From CAZHAX01 sp964530325 (lineage in GTDB: Bacteria > Chloroflexota > Anaerolineae > B4-G1), in NCBI GenBank assembly GCA_964530325.1, contig CAZHAX010000005.1, forward strand, positions 62,001 to 126,000: a DNA stretch of 64,000 bases, in the 5' to 3' direction. Shown piece after piece: positions 35,065-42,327 of this stretch; position 1 is the first letter of the stretch, and every line of letters begins with the position of its first letter. The notes under the pieces are model-generated. The model worked only from the letters and a program-made list of their open reading frames with translations, made no database searches and was not told where the DNA came from. The position numbers and the translations under genes are program-made.

Positions 35065-35724
35065 TCAGCGTAGTGCAATATCCAGTATACCGTCATTGGT
35101 GCGGTCCGTCAACCCGGCCTGGTGGAACGCAGGCACGCGCGAGCGGGATTCGAGAATGAAGCCGAAGCCCTGCCAGCGCCAGATATCCAGGTGAGTTGCT
35201 GCTCCGTACGGGGCTGATGAGTAGTCGCCTTCCAACGCGACCAACTCATTGCGCCCGTCGCCGTCCACATCTCCCACGTCCAGCGTGAGGAGCGGCTTCG
35301 GCAGGGCGGAGCCGGCCCAGATCTCGCGGCCGCTTGCGGGGTCGATGAGGATTACCTGGCAGCTCAGGCCCTCCTCGTCCTGGAAGCCGCTAATCGGACT
35401 GGGTACCGTGACCCAGCGCTGTATCGGCCAGTCCCGCCAGGGGCGCCACACGAGGAGTGCCAGCTCGGGAGAGCCATCGTTCGTTACGTCGGCCCAGGCC
35501 AGGTCGGCGATGTACCAGTCACCGGGAAGATCGGCCAGGCTGGGCGGAGAAGGCGCCTGTGGGTCTACCGGCGCTGCCGGCGAGACGCCGAGGGGCACCA
35601 CGTGCCCATCAGCAATCGTGAAGATGTGCCAGGGGGGCAGGTAGATTGAGCACGGCAGCAGCGCCACGAGCGAAACCGCAATCGCCCTGGCCAGCCACTT
35701 CGCGGACCGTCGGACGAGACTCAC
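35065..35724 (-). CDS. Membrane-anchored FG-GAP/VCBS-like repeat protein
   Basis: The 219-residue protein has one N-terminal membrane helix (WLARAIAVSLVALLPCSIYL) and an extracytoplasmic part with three Asp-rich motifs: WADVTNDGSPELALLVW, LDVGDVDGDGRNELVAL and DRTNDGILDIAL. These are calcium-binding FG-GAP/VCBS-type repeats of a partial beta propeller. The gene ends right after the last repeat, so it could be a shortened member. The start is GTG at 35724 with an AGGAG box; upstream ATG codons in the open frame have none. It lies between the ribosomal operon and the DUF3160 gene, on the same strand, and its function is unknown. Confidence 0.68.
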   Translation of the reverse strand: MSLVRRSAKWLARAIAVSLVALLPCSIYLPPWHIFTIADGHVVPLGVSPAAPVDPQAPSPPSLADLPGDWYIADLAWADVTNDGSPELALLVWRPWRDWPIQRWVTVPSPISGFQDEEGLSCQVILIDPASGREIWAGSALPKPLLTLDVGDVDGDGRNELVALEGDYSSAPYGAATHLDIWRWQGFGFILESRSRVPAFHQAGLTDRTNDGILDIALR

Positions 35725-35813
35725 GGCAGGCTCCTGACAGTGCCTTCCAGGCGCGGGCCAGTGCCGAGGAGAGGGCATGGCCCGCGGCGCTGCGCGGTTA
35801 GGATGGGCTTGGC

Positions 35814-35851
35814 GGCGCCATCCCCCCTCACGTCAGAGGAGGGATGGCGCC
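35814..35851 (-). terminator. Strong hairpin at the end of the ribosomal operon
   Basis: GGCGCCATCCC (35814-35824) and GGGATGGCGCC (35841-35851) form an 11-bp stem with extra pairing in the loop. It lies 35 bases beyond the rplL stop. There is no run of T on either side, so termination may not be intrinsic. Confidence 0.5.
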
Positions 35852-35885
35852 AGGGATTCCGAAGCTGCGACGCTGAGTCCGGCTG

Positions 35886-36407
35886 CTACTTGATCTCTAC
35901 GCTGGCGCCGGCCGCCTCAAGCTTGGACTTGGCGTCTTCGGCTGCTTCCTTCGAGGCGCTCTCGAGCACGGTGCTCGGTGCACCGTCGACCATCTCCTTC
36001 GCTTCCCGCAGCCCGAGGGCGGTCAACTGGCGGACGGCCTTGATGACCTCGATCTTCTTGGGCCCGACATCCTTGAGCAGGACATCGAACTCGCTCTTCT
36101 CCTCTTCGGGCTCTGCCGCAGCTGCGCCGGCAGCCATGGGTGCCGCTGCGACTGCCACGGGAGCCGCGGCGCTGACGCCGAGCTTCTCCTCGAGCTGCTT
36201 GACCAACTCAGCGGCCTCCAGGAGCGACAGACTGCTGACCGCTTCCACGATGCTCTCCAGGGAGAGCTTGGCCTCCGCCTTCGGAGCCTTCTCAGAGGCC
36301 TTCTCTGCGGCCTTCTCCGCTGGCTTCTCCTTGGCGGCGGGCTTCGCCTTCGCTGTCGATGCCTTGGTGGACTTAGTCGCCTTCTTCTCTTCCTCTGCCT
36401 TTGCCAT
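35886..36407 (-). CDS. rplL: 50S ribosomal protein L7/L12 with basic N-terminal extension
   Basis: L7/L12 forms the ribosomal stalk that recruits translation factors. The core from about residue 48 (LSLESIVEAVSSLSLLEAAELV) through the Ala-rich hinge to the C-terminal domain (EFDVLLKDVGPKKIEVIKAVR, GLREAKEMVDGAP) is normal. Before it there is a 47-residue extension almost entirely of Lys, Ala and Glu, so the protein is 173 residues against the usual 120-130. The start is certain because an AGGAGG box lies seven bases upstream and no other start codon exists between the extension and the core. It is the last gene of the operon, after rplJ. Confidence 0.95.
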   Translation of the reverse strand: MAKAEEEKKATKSTKASTAKAKPAAKEKPAEKAAEKASEKAPKAEAKLSLESIVEAVSSLSLLEAAELVKQLEEKLGVSAAAPVAVAAAPMAAGAAAAEPEEEKSEFDVLLKDVGPKKIEVIKAVRQLTALGLREAKEMVDGAPSTVLESASKEAAEDAKSKLEAAGASVEIK

Positions 36408-36469
36408 TTTGTTTCCTCCTGCTACTTTGTGGAGATGTTCCTTCGGTTGTTGTGGCGGGCACTAGAGCG

Positions 36470-37030
36470 CTACGCCGGTTCGGGGACCGCTTCAGCGCCC
36501 GGCCCTGACTGCTGTAGTTTGTCGACGTGTGCCTGAAGGACGTTGAGCACCTGGCGGATGCCCGCCGCGATCACTCCTGCGGCTCGGCTGGCCGGCGCGT
36601 TCATCGTGCCCAGGACTTGAGCGAGCAGCACGTCGTGCGGCGGGAGAGTGGCCAGGGTACCCACCTGGCTGCCAGTCATCACGGACCCACCCATCAGCCC
36701 GCCTTTGATCTGCACCGTCTCCCACTCTTTGGCTGCCTCCGTGAGCGCTTTGGCCACCGGCGGCACCTCGCCGTGGCAGAAGCTGGCTGCTGTAGGCCCG
36801 ACGAGCCACTCCTCGGGCATGGATAGGCCAGCCTCCGCAAGGGCCCTCTTAAGCAGCCTGTTCTTGACCACGACGAACCTCGCGTCGATGGGGCGCATCT
36901 TGCCGCGGAGGTCGCTGATCTCACCGACGGCCAGACCTCGATAGTCGGCCAAGATGACACCCTCGCTCTGCTTGAGCTCCTCGACATACTGCTCTACCAG
37001 TGTGACCTTCTTCTTCCTGGTAATCGCCAA
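36470..37030 (-). CDS. rplJ: 50S ribosomal protein L10
   Basis: L10 anchors L7/L12 dimers to the ribosome. The 186-residue protein shows the family blocks ILADYRGLAVGEISDLRGKMR, VVKNRLLKRALAEAG and a C-terminal helix that binds L12. The extension after residue 170 (QSGPGAEAVPEPA) is short and loose. It lies downstream of the L10 leader attenuator and before rplL, as in most bacteria, which implies autogenous control by the L10-L12 complex. Confidence 0.96.
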   Translation of the reverse strand: MAITRKKKVTLVEQYVEELKQSEGVILADYRGLAVGEISDLRGKMRPIDARFVVVKNRLLKRALAEAGLSMPEEWLVGPTAASFCHGEVPPVAKALTEAAKEWETVQIKGGLMGGSVMTGSQVGTLATLPPHDVLLAQVLGTMNAPASRAAGVIAAGIRQVLNVLQAHVDKLQQSGPGAEAVPEPA

Positions 37031-37060
37031 CTCGATCCTCCCCTCTCCCTAGAAAGCAAA

Positions 37061-37190
37061 TGTCCCTGTGCCGCGCCGACACAGGGACATCATCCCTTCC
37101 GAAGAAGGTGCCTTGTCTAAGGCCTGATGAAAGTCTCCTGCCTCGGCAGGCCGGTTTAAGTGCTGCAGCGCACGCCTGCTGTCTTGGGCA
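37061..37190 (-). ncRNA. L10 leader with transcription attenuator
   Basis: The gap between rplA and rplJ carries the conserved L10 leader sequence CCTGCCGAGGCAGGAGAC on the minus strand. It is followed by a terminator: TGTCCCTGTG and CACAGGGACA form a 10-bp stem (37061-37070 with 37080-37089), followed on the minus strand by TTTGCTTTCT. Binding of L10 to such leaders is known to shut off rplJ-rplL. Confidence 0.8.
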
Positions 37191-37208
37191 GTAGTACGGA
37201 GCTGTTCG

Positions 37209-37928
37209 CTAGAACGAAGCCTCCAATGACTCCGCCTGCAGCGGGTCTACCTTGACGCCTGGTCCCATACAGGAGGTCACCGTGATCTTGCGTATGAATG
37301 AGCCCTTGGTTGCCGGGGGCTTCGCCTTACTGATGGCCTCCACCAGAGCAGTGAGGTTGTCCAGGAGCTGCTTGGCGGAGAACCCGGCCTTGCCGATGGG
37401 CACATGCACGTTGCCGGTCTTGTCCGCCCGGAACTCAATCCGGCCGGCCTTCGCCGCATTAATCACTCGCGGCAGGTGGTCTTCACCTACGACCGTGTCC
37501 GTCTTCGGGTTGGGCATTAGGCCGCGCGGGCCCAGGACCCGGCCCAGCTTGCCTACCTTGCCCATCATCTCGGGGACGGCGATGGCGACGTCGAAATCGG
37601 TCCACCCATCTTCAACTTTCTTGATCGACTCGTCATCAGACAGGACGAAATCAGCCCCCGCCTGCTCCGCGACCTTGGCGGCGTCGCCTGTGGCGAAAAC
37701 AAGCACCCGCACCGTCTTGCCCAGGCCCTCCGGCAGCTGGACCGTTCCCCGGACCTGCTGGTCCGAGTGGCGTGCATCGATACCCAGCCGGATATGAACA
37801 TCAACTGTCGCGTCGAACTGCTCGAAGCTGATCTTCTTGACCAGCTCGAGAGCCTCCTCTGGCGCGTACAGGCGCTGGTGGTCAATCTGCTCCGCTGCCT
37901 GCCGATACTTCTTGCCTCGTTTGGCCAT
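37209..37928 (-). CDS. rplA: 50S ribosomal protein L1
   Basis: L1 binds 23S rRNA at the exit-site stalk and represses its own operon in many bacteria. The 239-residue protein has the expected LYAPEEALELVKK, VHIRLGIDARHSDQQVRG, GRVLGPRGLMPNPKTDTV and RADKTGNVHVPIGKAGF blocks and normal length. It lies 50 bases after rplK in the usual order. Confidence 0.97.
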   Translation of the reverse strand: MAKRGKKYRQAAEQIDHQRLYAPEEALELVKKISFEQFDATVDVHIRLGIDARHSDQQVRGTVQLPEGLGKTVRVLVFATGDAAKVAEQAGADFVLSDDESIKKVEDGWTDFDVAIAVPEMMGKVGKLGRVLGPRGLMPNPKTDTVVGEDHLPRVINAAKAGRIEFRADKTGNVHVPIGKAGFSAKQLLDNLTALVEAISKAKPPATKGSFIRKITVTSCMGPGVKVDPLQAESLEASF

Positions 37929-37978
37929 CCCTCCCCCTCTGCCGTCGCGACGGGCTTGCCAGCCGCGCTTGCGACTGT

Positions 37979-38401
37979 CTACTCCTCAATCGCGATTCCC
38001 ATGCTTCTTGCTGTGCCCTCGACCTGAAGCATCGCACCCTCTAGGTCAATGGCGTTGAGATCCGCCATCTTGGTCTTGGCTATCTCCTCGAGCTGAGACC
38101 GGGTGATCGTGCCGACACGGTCACGATTGGGTTCGGCGGATCCCCGCTCAACGCCCGCCGCCTTGCGCAGGAGGTCGGGAGTGGGCGGAGTCTTGAGGAA
38201 GAACTTGAAGGAGCCGTCCTGATAGATAGTGACCTCGGCAGGGATTATGCTGCCCGCCTGGCTTGAGGTGCGCGCGTTGTATTCCTTGCAGAACTGCATC
38301 AGATTGATGCCGTGCTGCGCCAGGGCAGGGCCGACCGGCGGCGCCGGGTTTGCCTTTCCGGCTTCTATCTGCAGCTTCACCACAGCTCTTACTTTCTTCA
38401 T
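37979..38401 (-). CDS. rplK: 50S ribosomal protein L11
   Basis: L11 binds the GTPase-associated region of 23S rRNA. The 140-residue sequence begins MKKVRAVVKLQIEAGKANPA and contains PPVGPALAQHGINLMQFCKEYN, the classic L11 N-terminal domain. The C-terminal RNA-binding domain runs from KTPPTPDLLRKAAG. It follows nusG and precedes rplA as in most bacteria. Confidence 0.97.
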   Translation of the reverse strand: MKKVRAVVKLQIEAGKANPAPPVGPALAQHGINLMQFCKEYNARTSSQAGSIIPAEVTIYQDGSFKFFLKTPPTPDLLRKAAGVERGSAEPNRDRVGTITRSQLEEIAKTKMADLNAIDLEGAMLQVEGTARSMGIAIEE

Positions 38402-38464
38402 TTCTCCGTCTCAGAATGGATGGGCCACCGCGCCGCCAGTCGCAGCGCGAGCCGATATGTCAGG

Positions 38465-39421
38465 TCAGGTCTTTTCGACCTGAAGGAAGTCAAGCTCCAC
38501 GGGCGTCTCGCGGCCGAAGAAGGAGACCAGCACCCGCACCTTGGCCCTCTCCATGTCAATCTCGTCTACTACGCCAATGAACTCGTTGAATGGCCCGTCG
38601 ATGATCCGCACCTTCTGGCCAGGCTTGAAAGTCACCTTGATCTTGGGCGCCTCGACCTCCATACGCCTGACGATAGCCTGGACCTCCTCGGGCCTGAGAG
38701 GCGTGGGCTCGTTGCCCATACCCACGAAGCCAGTCACGCCGGGAGTGTTGCGTACTACGTACCAGGAATCGTCGGTAAGCAGCATCTGGACCAGGATGTA
38801 TCCCGGGAAGACGCGACGCTCAACCGTTCGGCGCTTGCCGTTGCGAATCTCGATCTCATCCTCGGTTGGCACAACGACCTGGAAGATCCGGTCGCTCATC
38901 TCCATGGTCTCGGTGCGCTGCTCCAGGTTGTGCTTGACCTTCTCCTCGTCGCCCGAGTAGCAGTGGACGACGTACCAGGCTCGCCCGTCGTCTGGTTCCG
39001 GGGGCGGTGCCTCGGCCTCGGCTTCCTCGGCCGATAGCGGCTCTTCGGCAGCTGCCTCATCTCCCGCTTCGCCCGACGGTCCGGGCGGAGCCTCCGCGGT
39101 CAGTTCCTCCGAAGGCAGATCCTCCACCTCTTCGATAGCCTCAGGCGGGTTTGCAGCTTCGTCCGCCTCGGCCTCTATCTCCTCGGCCTCGGCCGGCTCC
39201 TCCGCCGTATCCTCCTCGGCCTGCGCGGCATCCTGAAGTGGCTCATCGTCGGCCTCGGCCGGCACGTCTCCGGCAGCGGTCAACGCCTCGCCGCCCTCGT
39301 CGACGGAGACGTCAGACTGCTCGGTGGCATCAACCACGGGAGCGGATTCCTCTGCGGTCTCCTCGCCCGTCTCGGCTGAAGCTAGCTCGTTTTCGTCTGC
39401 TAAGGCGGTCTCGGATGCCAT
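38465..39421 (-). CDS. nusG: Transcription factor NusG with long acidic N-terminal extension
   Basis: NusG binds RNA polymerase, aids processivity and links it to ribosomes or Rho. The core starts near residue 147 (RAWYVVHCYSGDEEKVKHNL), with VFPGYILVQM and the C-terminal KOW domain (FKPGQKVRIIDGPFNEF). Ahead of it lie 146 residues with no Lys, Arg or His, rich in Glu, Asp, Ala and Pro. The total of 318 residues is far longer than the usual 170-200. Shorter acidic extensions are known in Actinobacteria. No internal start with a ribosome binding site precedes the core, so the extension is probably translated. It lies between secE and rplK in the classical order. Confidence 0.95.
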   Translation of the reverse strand: MASETALADENELASAETGEETAEESAPVVDATEQSDVSVDEGGEALTAAGDVPAEADDEPLQDAAQAEEDTAEEPAEAEEIEAEADEAANPPEAIEEVEDLPSEELTAEAPPGPSGEAGDEAAAEEPLSAEEAEAEAPPPEPDDGRAWYVVHCYSGDEEKVKHNLEQRTETMEMSDRIFQVVVPTEDEIEIRNGKRRTVERRVFPGYILVQMLLTDDSWYVVRNTPGVTGFVGMGNEPTPLRPEEVQAIVRRMEVEAPKIKVTFKPGQKVRIIDGPFNEFIGVVDEIDMERAKVRVLVSFFGRETPVELDFLQVEKT

Positions 39422-39459
39422 TCTCTGTCAGCGCTGCGCCGGTCGGCGCAAGGTGTTCG

Positions 39460-39774
39460 CTATGCCTTCTGCCTGCCTGCGATGGCGAAGACGGCCACCA
39501 CGGCTACCACGGAAACGACGGCAACGATCGTGGCGATCAGGTTGCCCTCGAGCAGTAGCCTCAGCTCCTCCCGGAACAGCCAGTCCAGCAGGCCCAGGAT
39601 GATGGCCATGGAAACGGTGACCGCGACCACGATCCTGGTCAGGCTGAAAGCCTCCTGGCGCGAGGGCCAACTGACCTGGCGCAGCTCGGCGCGCGTCTCG
39701 CGCAGATAGCGCACAAGCCTGTTCTGCTTCTTGGCCGTTGGCTGGCTCTTCGCTGTATTCGCTTTCCTAGCCAT
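39460..39774 (-). CDS. secE: Preprotein translocase subunit SecE with extra C-terminal helix
   Basis: SecE stabilises the SecYEG channel. The 104-residue protein has the family's amphipathic motif YLRETRAELRQVSWPSRQEA, followed by the single conserved membrane helix (TRIVVAVTVSMAIILGLLDW). Unusually, a second hydrophobic segment follows (NLIATIVAVVSVVAVVAVFAI), giving a two-helix protein; most short SecE proteins end after the first. The ATG at 39774 has a GGAGAA box; a longer frame upstream is not supported. It follows tRNA-Trp and precedes nusG. Confidence 0.92.
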   Translation of the reverse strand: MARKANTAKSQPTAKKQNRLVRYLRETRAELRQVSWPSRQEAFSLTRIVVAVTVSMAIILGLLDWLFREELRLLLEGNLIATIVAVVSVVAVVAVFAIAGRQKA

Positions 39775-39854
39775 GCGCGTTCTCCAGTGCCTCGTCACCT
39801 CACGATCAAGACACCGCCCTTGACGCGCGGCGGTGTCTTGAGAGGCGCCACAGG

Positions 39855-39928
39855 CAGGCCAGGCAGGAATCGAACCCGCAACCTACGGTTTTGGAGACCG
39901 TTGCTCTGCCAAATTGAGCTACTGGCCT
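39855..39928 (-). tRNA. tRNA-Trp (anticodon CCA)
   Basis: The 74-base cloverleaf on the minus strand has a 7-bp acceptor stem (AGGCCAG with CTGGCCT), a D arm with AGCTCAATTTGGCAGAGC, an anticodon loop CTCCAAA and the T loop GGTTCGATTCC. CCA is not encoded. It lies between rpmG and secE, as in many bacteria. Confidence 0.95.
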
Positions 39929-39937
39929 ACAATCCTC

Positions 39938-40102
39938 CTACTTCGTCTCGCGGTGCGGAGTATGCTTGCGGCAGTGCGGGCAGTACCTGTTCAACTCGAT
40001 GCGCGCAGGGTCGTTGCGCCGGTTCTTCTGGCTAGTGTAGTTGTGCTCACGGCACTCCGTGCACGCAAGCGTGATAGTCGTCCGAGTAGCCTTCTTCGCC
40101 AT
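39938..40102 (-). CDS. rpmG: 50S ribosomal protein L33
   Basis: L33 is a small protein of the large subunit. The 54-residue sequence has the zinc-ribbon pattern TLACTECREHNYTSQKN ... RYCPHCRKHTPHRETK with four cysteines, so it is the zinc-binding form. The ATG at 40102 gives MAKKATRTTIT, the normal N terminus; the open frame upstream overlaps tRNA-Thr and is not translated. It lies between the two tRNAs. Confidence 0.95.
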   Translation of the reverse strand: MAKKATRTTITLACTECREHNYTSQKNRRNDPARIELNRYCPHCRKHTPHRETK

Positions 40103-40138
40103 CTTCCCCTGCAGCCCCCTCGCATCTAAGTGCAACAG

Positions 40139-40211
40139 AGCCCACGATGGGACTTGAACCCATGGCCACACCCTTACCAAGGGTGTGCTCTACCAACTGA
40201 GCTACGTGGGC
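40139..40211 (-). tRNA. tRNA-Thr (anticodon GGT)
   Basis: A 73-base cloverleaf on the minus strand with acceptor GCCCACG/CGTGGGC, D arm AGCTCAGTTGGTAGAGC, anticodon loop TTGGTAA in a CACCC/GGGTG stem, and T arm GGGTTCAAGTCCC. It is the first transcribed element of the ribosomal operon. Confidence 0.95.
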
Positions 40212-40270
40212 CAGTTGCCGACGCCGCGTCGCGGCGAACGGTTGAATTGCCTCCAGAGCCGAGGCTCGTT

Positions 40271-40298
40271 ATTGTACCTCAAAACCCGAGCCTGTCAA
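40271..40298 (-). promoter_or_regulatory. Promoter of the tRNA-Thr/rpmG/tRNA-Trp/secE/nusG/rpl operon
   Basis: On the minus strand TTGACA (40293-40298) and TACAAT (40271-40276) are separated by 16 bases, ending about 60 bases before the tRNA-Thr gene. Confidence 0.75.
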
Positions 40299-40443
40299 AC
40301 TGCTTGAGCACATGCGCCCGGGTTTGGCAGGTCGCCGGGCTGCGCAGGCAACACAGTCTCGCCTGTTCGGCAACCAGAGCACCGCTGCTACCGGCTGCTT
40401 TCAGGCGCGCGGCGGTGATGCAGGATGGCGCCGCCGGAATGAT

Positions 40444-41124
40444 CTAGCCCCCGCGCAGGGGGATCCCAGCCAGAGAGCTGATGGCTCGCTGCCAGGAATC
40501 GCGCTCCTCTCCCCACTTCTCGTGGTGAAAGCGGTGGTCGCACTTGCGGATGAACTCCCCGAGCTCGGCGACGAGACGCTCCCAGATACTTCTCTGTGTG
40601 GAGACAAGGATCTCGAAGACTTGCCTGCTTGACACGCTGTCCAGTACCAACCTGAAGTGGGGCAGGCACAGTCCGTCAGAAGCCTGGTACCGGGCTAGCA
40701 GCTCCCCCCTCTCGGTGATGCCGGAGACCAGTTCGGCGACGTAGTGAGAGACCATGGTGTCCGCCCAGGCACACGCGGGGCAGGGCGCCTCTGCCGAGAG
40801 CCTGGCGGCGAGGCGGTCCCTTCGCTGGCGTGGCCGGTGCTGGGCGCCCTCGAGGGCGCGGAGCAGCGTCGAGAGCAGGTCCTGAGTGATGATCGCCACG
40901 CCCAGCGAGGCCGTGGCGTGCAGCATCACGAGGGAATGGTCGCGGCAGAAGCCAAGCGCCTGGCGAACAGACGCCCGCCTGTCGGGGTCGGTAACACCCT
41001 CATACAGGAGATCTTCGACGAACCGGTTGCCGGCGCTGCCCCGCAGCCGGCAGAGAGGGCAGCCGGGCCGGCCGAGGGCCTCGTGCAGGTGATGGTAGGT
41101 CATTGTCCGGTCGCTGCTTTTCAT
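40444..41124 (-). CDS. DUF6062-like cysteine-rich protein
   Basis: The 226-residue protein has three Cys/His clusters: GCPLCRL near residue 22, FCRDHS near 61 and PCPACAWAD ... DGLCLPHF near 115-155. This is the pattern I know from DUF6062 proteins of Chloroflexota and Firmicutes; they are predicted metal-binding proteins of unknown function. The ATG at 41124 is chosen for the GAGGTAAGG sequence before it. The gene is divergent from the ubiquitin-like fusion gene, and no operon partner is seen. Confidence 0.7.
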   Translation of the reverse strand: MKSSDRTMTYHHLHEALGRPGCPLCRLRGSAGNRFVEDLLYEGVTDPDRRASVRQALGFCRDHSLVMLHATASLGVAIITQDLLSTLLRALEGAQHRPRQRRDRLAARLSAEAPCPACAWADTMVSHYVAELVSGITERGELLARYQASDGLCLPHFRLVLDSVSSRQVFEILVSTQRSIWERLVAELGEFIRKCDHRFHHEKWGEERDSWQRAISSLAGIPLRGG

Positions 41125-41178
41125 GCGCCTTACCTCGCTGGTGCGCGCCTGGGCGCAACGATGGCCCGTGTCAAGGGG

Positions 41179-41184
41179 ATTATA
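41179..41184 (-). promoter_or_regulatory. -10 box of the DUF6062-like gene
   Basis: A perfect TATAAT on the minus strand lies about 55 bases upstream of the start codon. No convincing -35 box is at the right distance, so a regulator may be needed. Confidence 0.45.
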
Positions 41185-41302
41185 CAATGCCCGCCATGAG
41201 TTGAGAAGAGCCAGGCCCGCTGCGGGTGCTGGCCGAGCTCAGCCGGCCATGATACAATACGGCCCGCCGATCCGCAGATTATGGCATCCCGTAGAGGTCT
41301 CA

Positions 41303-42229
41303 ATGGCCAAGGTCCAAGTGAAGGTGTTGGGTCCGGGCAAGCGACGCCAGTTGTGGCGGCTGCCGGACGACAGTCCTGTAGGTCAGTACATCGCCACCGT
41401 GGCCAGCCGAATGGGTCTGCCTACCAGGCTCAACTGGACTTTCGTCCCCAGGGAGACGGGAAAGGCCCTCGGCTCCGACGAGACTCTGGGCGGCGCCGGG
41501 GTTTCCGATGGTGCCGCGCTTGATCTGCGTCCGGTACGCAACAAGCTGCTCAAGCTGCTGGCGGAGGAGCTGTACGGCGAGGCGCAGGCGTATGTGCAGG
41601 ATGAGCTGTGGCAGCGGGCGCTGGACAAGCTGCAGGAGCTGCACGAGTACGCCCCCAGCTTCCCGGATCCGCAAGGCTTGCAGCAGCTGGCGGCGGCAGG
41701 CGTCACGCCGAGCCTGATCTCGGCCGGCGGCATATCCTGGGGGCTGGTCCTGGGGGGCCTGGCGGTGGCAGGAGCTGCCGCCGTGACCGTGGCCGCAGTT
41801 GCCGGTGGCGGTGCCCTTCTGGTCTGGCAGCTGGTCTCCGGAGGAGGGGGATCGCGGCCACACACGGGCGACGTGCAGATTACGCTCGATTGGAGCGAGG
41901 AGGTCGACCTCGATCTGCACGTCTACGATCCCTACGGCGATCACATCTACCACGGCTACAGGCAGTCGCCGAGTGGCGGTGAGCTGGACGTAGACGCCAA
42001 TCACCCATGCAGCGAGGCGATCTCGTCTCCCCTGGAGAACGTCTACTGGCCGTGGGGCGGCGCCCCGGACGGCGAGTACGAGATTCGTGTGCGTTACTTC
42101 AGCGACTGCACGGGCACGGGCCCGGTGAGCTATCGAGTCACCGTGCGGGTTGACGGAGAAGTACTGGACGTGTTCACGGGGACGATATCCCCTCACGAGG
42201 AAGTGTTCATCACCAGGTTCGAGTACTAG
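41303..42229 (+). CDS. Ubiquitin-like domain - transmembrane helix - YfaP/DUF2135-like domain fusion
   Basis: The 308-residue protein has three parts. Residues 1-75 (VQVKVLGPGKRRQLWRLPDD ... GVSDGAALDLRPV) look like a ubiquitin-fold domain of the YukD/EsaB-like kind, with the LGGAGVSDGAALDL beta turn. Residues 78-130 form helices (LLAEELYGEAQAYVQDEL), possibly TPR-like. A membrane helix follows (WGLVLGGLAVAGAAAVTVAAV). The rest (DVQITLDWSEEVDLDLHVYDP ... ENVYWPWGGAPDGEYEIRV) is an extracytoplasmic beta domain like YfaP/DUF2135. The ATG at 41303 has AGAGG upstream and starts the ubiquitin-like fold; longer frames upstream are unsupported. Domain calls rest on visual pattern and need a profile search. 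Function is unknown. Confidence 0.65.
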   Translation: MAKVQVKVLGPGKRRQLWRLPDDSPVGQYIATVASRMGLPTRLNWTFVPRETGKALGSDETLGGAGVSDGAALDLRPVRNKLLKLLAEELYGEAQAYVQDELWQRALDKLQELHEYAPSFPDPQGLQQLAAAGVTPSLISAGGISWGLVLGGLAVAGAAAVTVAAVAGGGALLVWQLVSGGGGSRPHTGDVQITLDWSEEVDLDLHVYDPYGDHIYHGYRQSPSGGELDVDANHPCSEAISSPLENVYWPWGGAPDGEYEIRVRYFSDCTGTGPVSYRVTVRVDGEVLDVFTGTISPHEEVFITRFEY

Positions 42230-42253
42230 CGTGATAGATCTGCGCTGACGCCT

Positions 42254-42285
42254 CGCCCGCCCTTGACAGGGCGGGCGGTTTCTTG
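42254..42285 (+). terminator. Rho-independent terminator of the ubiquitin-like fusion gene
   Basis: CGCCCGCCC (42254-42262) pairs perfectly with GGGCGGGCG (42269-42277), followed by GTTTCTTG. The 6-base loop is exactly TTGACA, which also serves as the -35 box of the next promoter. Confidence 0.75.
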
Positions 42286-42291
42286 TATAAT
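42263..42291 (+). promoter_or_regulatory. Consensus promoter of the regulator-exporter operon
   Basis: TTGACA (42263-42268) and TATAAT (42286-42291) are separated by 17 bases, a perfect sigma-70 promoter. It is followed directly by a palindrome that would cover the transcription start. Confidence 0.85.
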
Positions 42292-42309
42292 ACTCTGTAT
42301 GACAGAGTA
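42291..42309 (+). promoter_or_regulatory. Operator-like palindrome
   Basis: TACTCTGT and ACAGAGTA are perfect 8-base inverted repeats with a 3-base spacer. The palindrome starts in the last base of the -10 box and covers the predicted +1. The operon encodes a winged-helix protein, so this is a likely site of autorepression. Confidence 0.6.
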
Positions 42310-42327
42310 CTCTGGGGGAATAGAGGA

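Noticed and set aside
40212..40443. Gene between tRNA-Thr and the DUF6062-like gene
   Set aside because: Only the operon promoter is recognisable there; small open frames cross promoter and tRNA sequences and show no domain.
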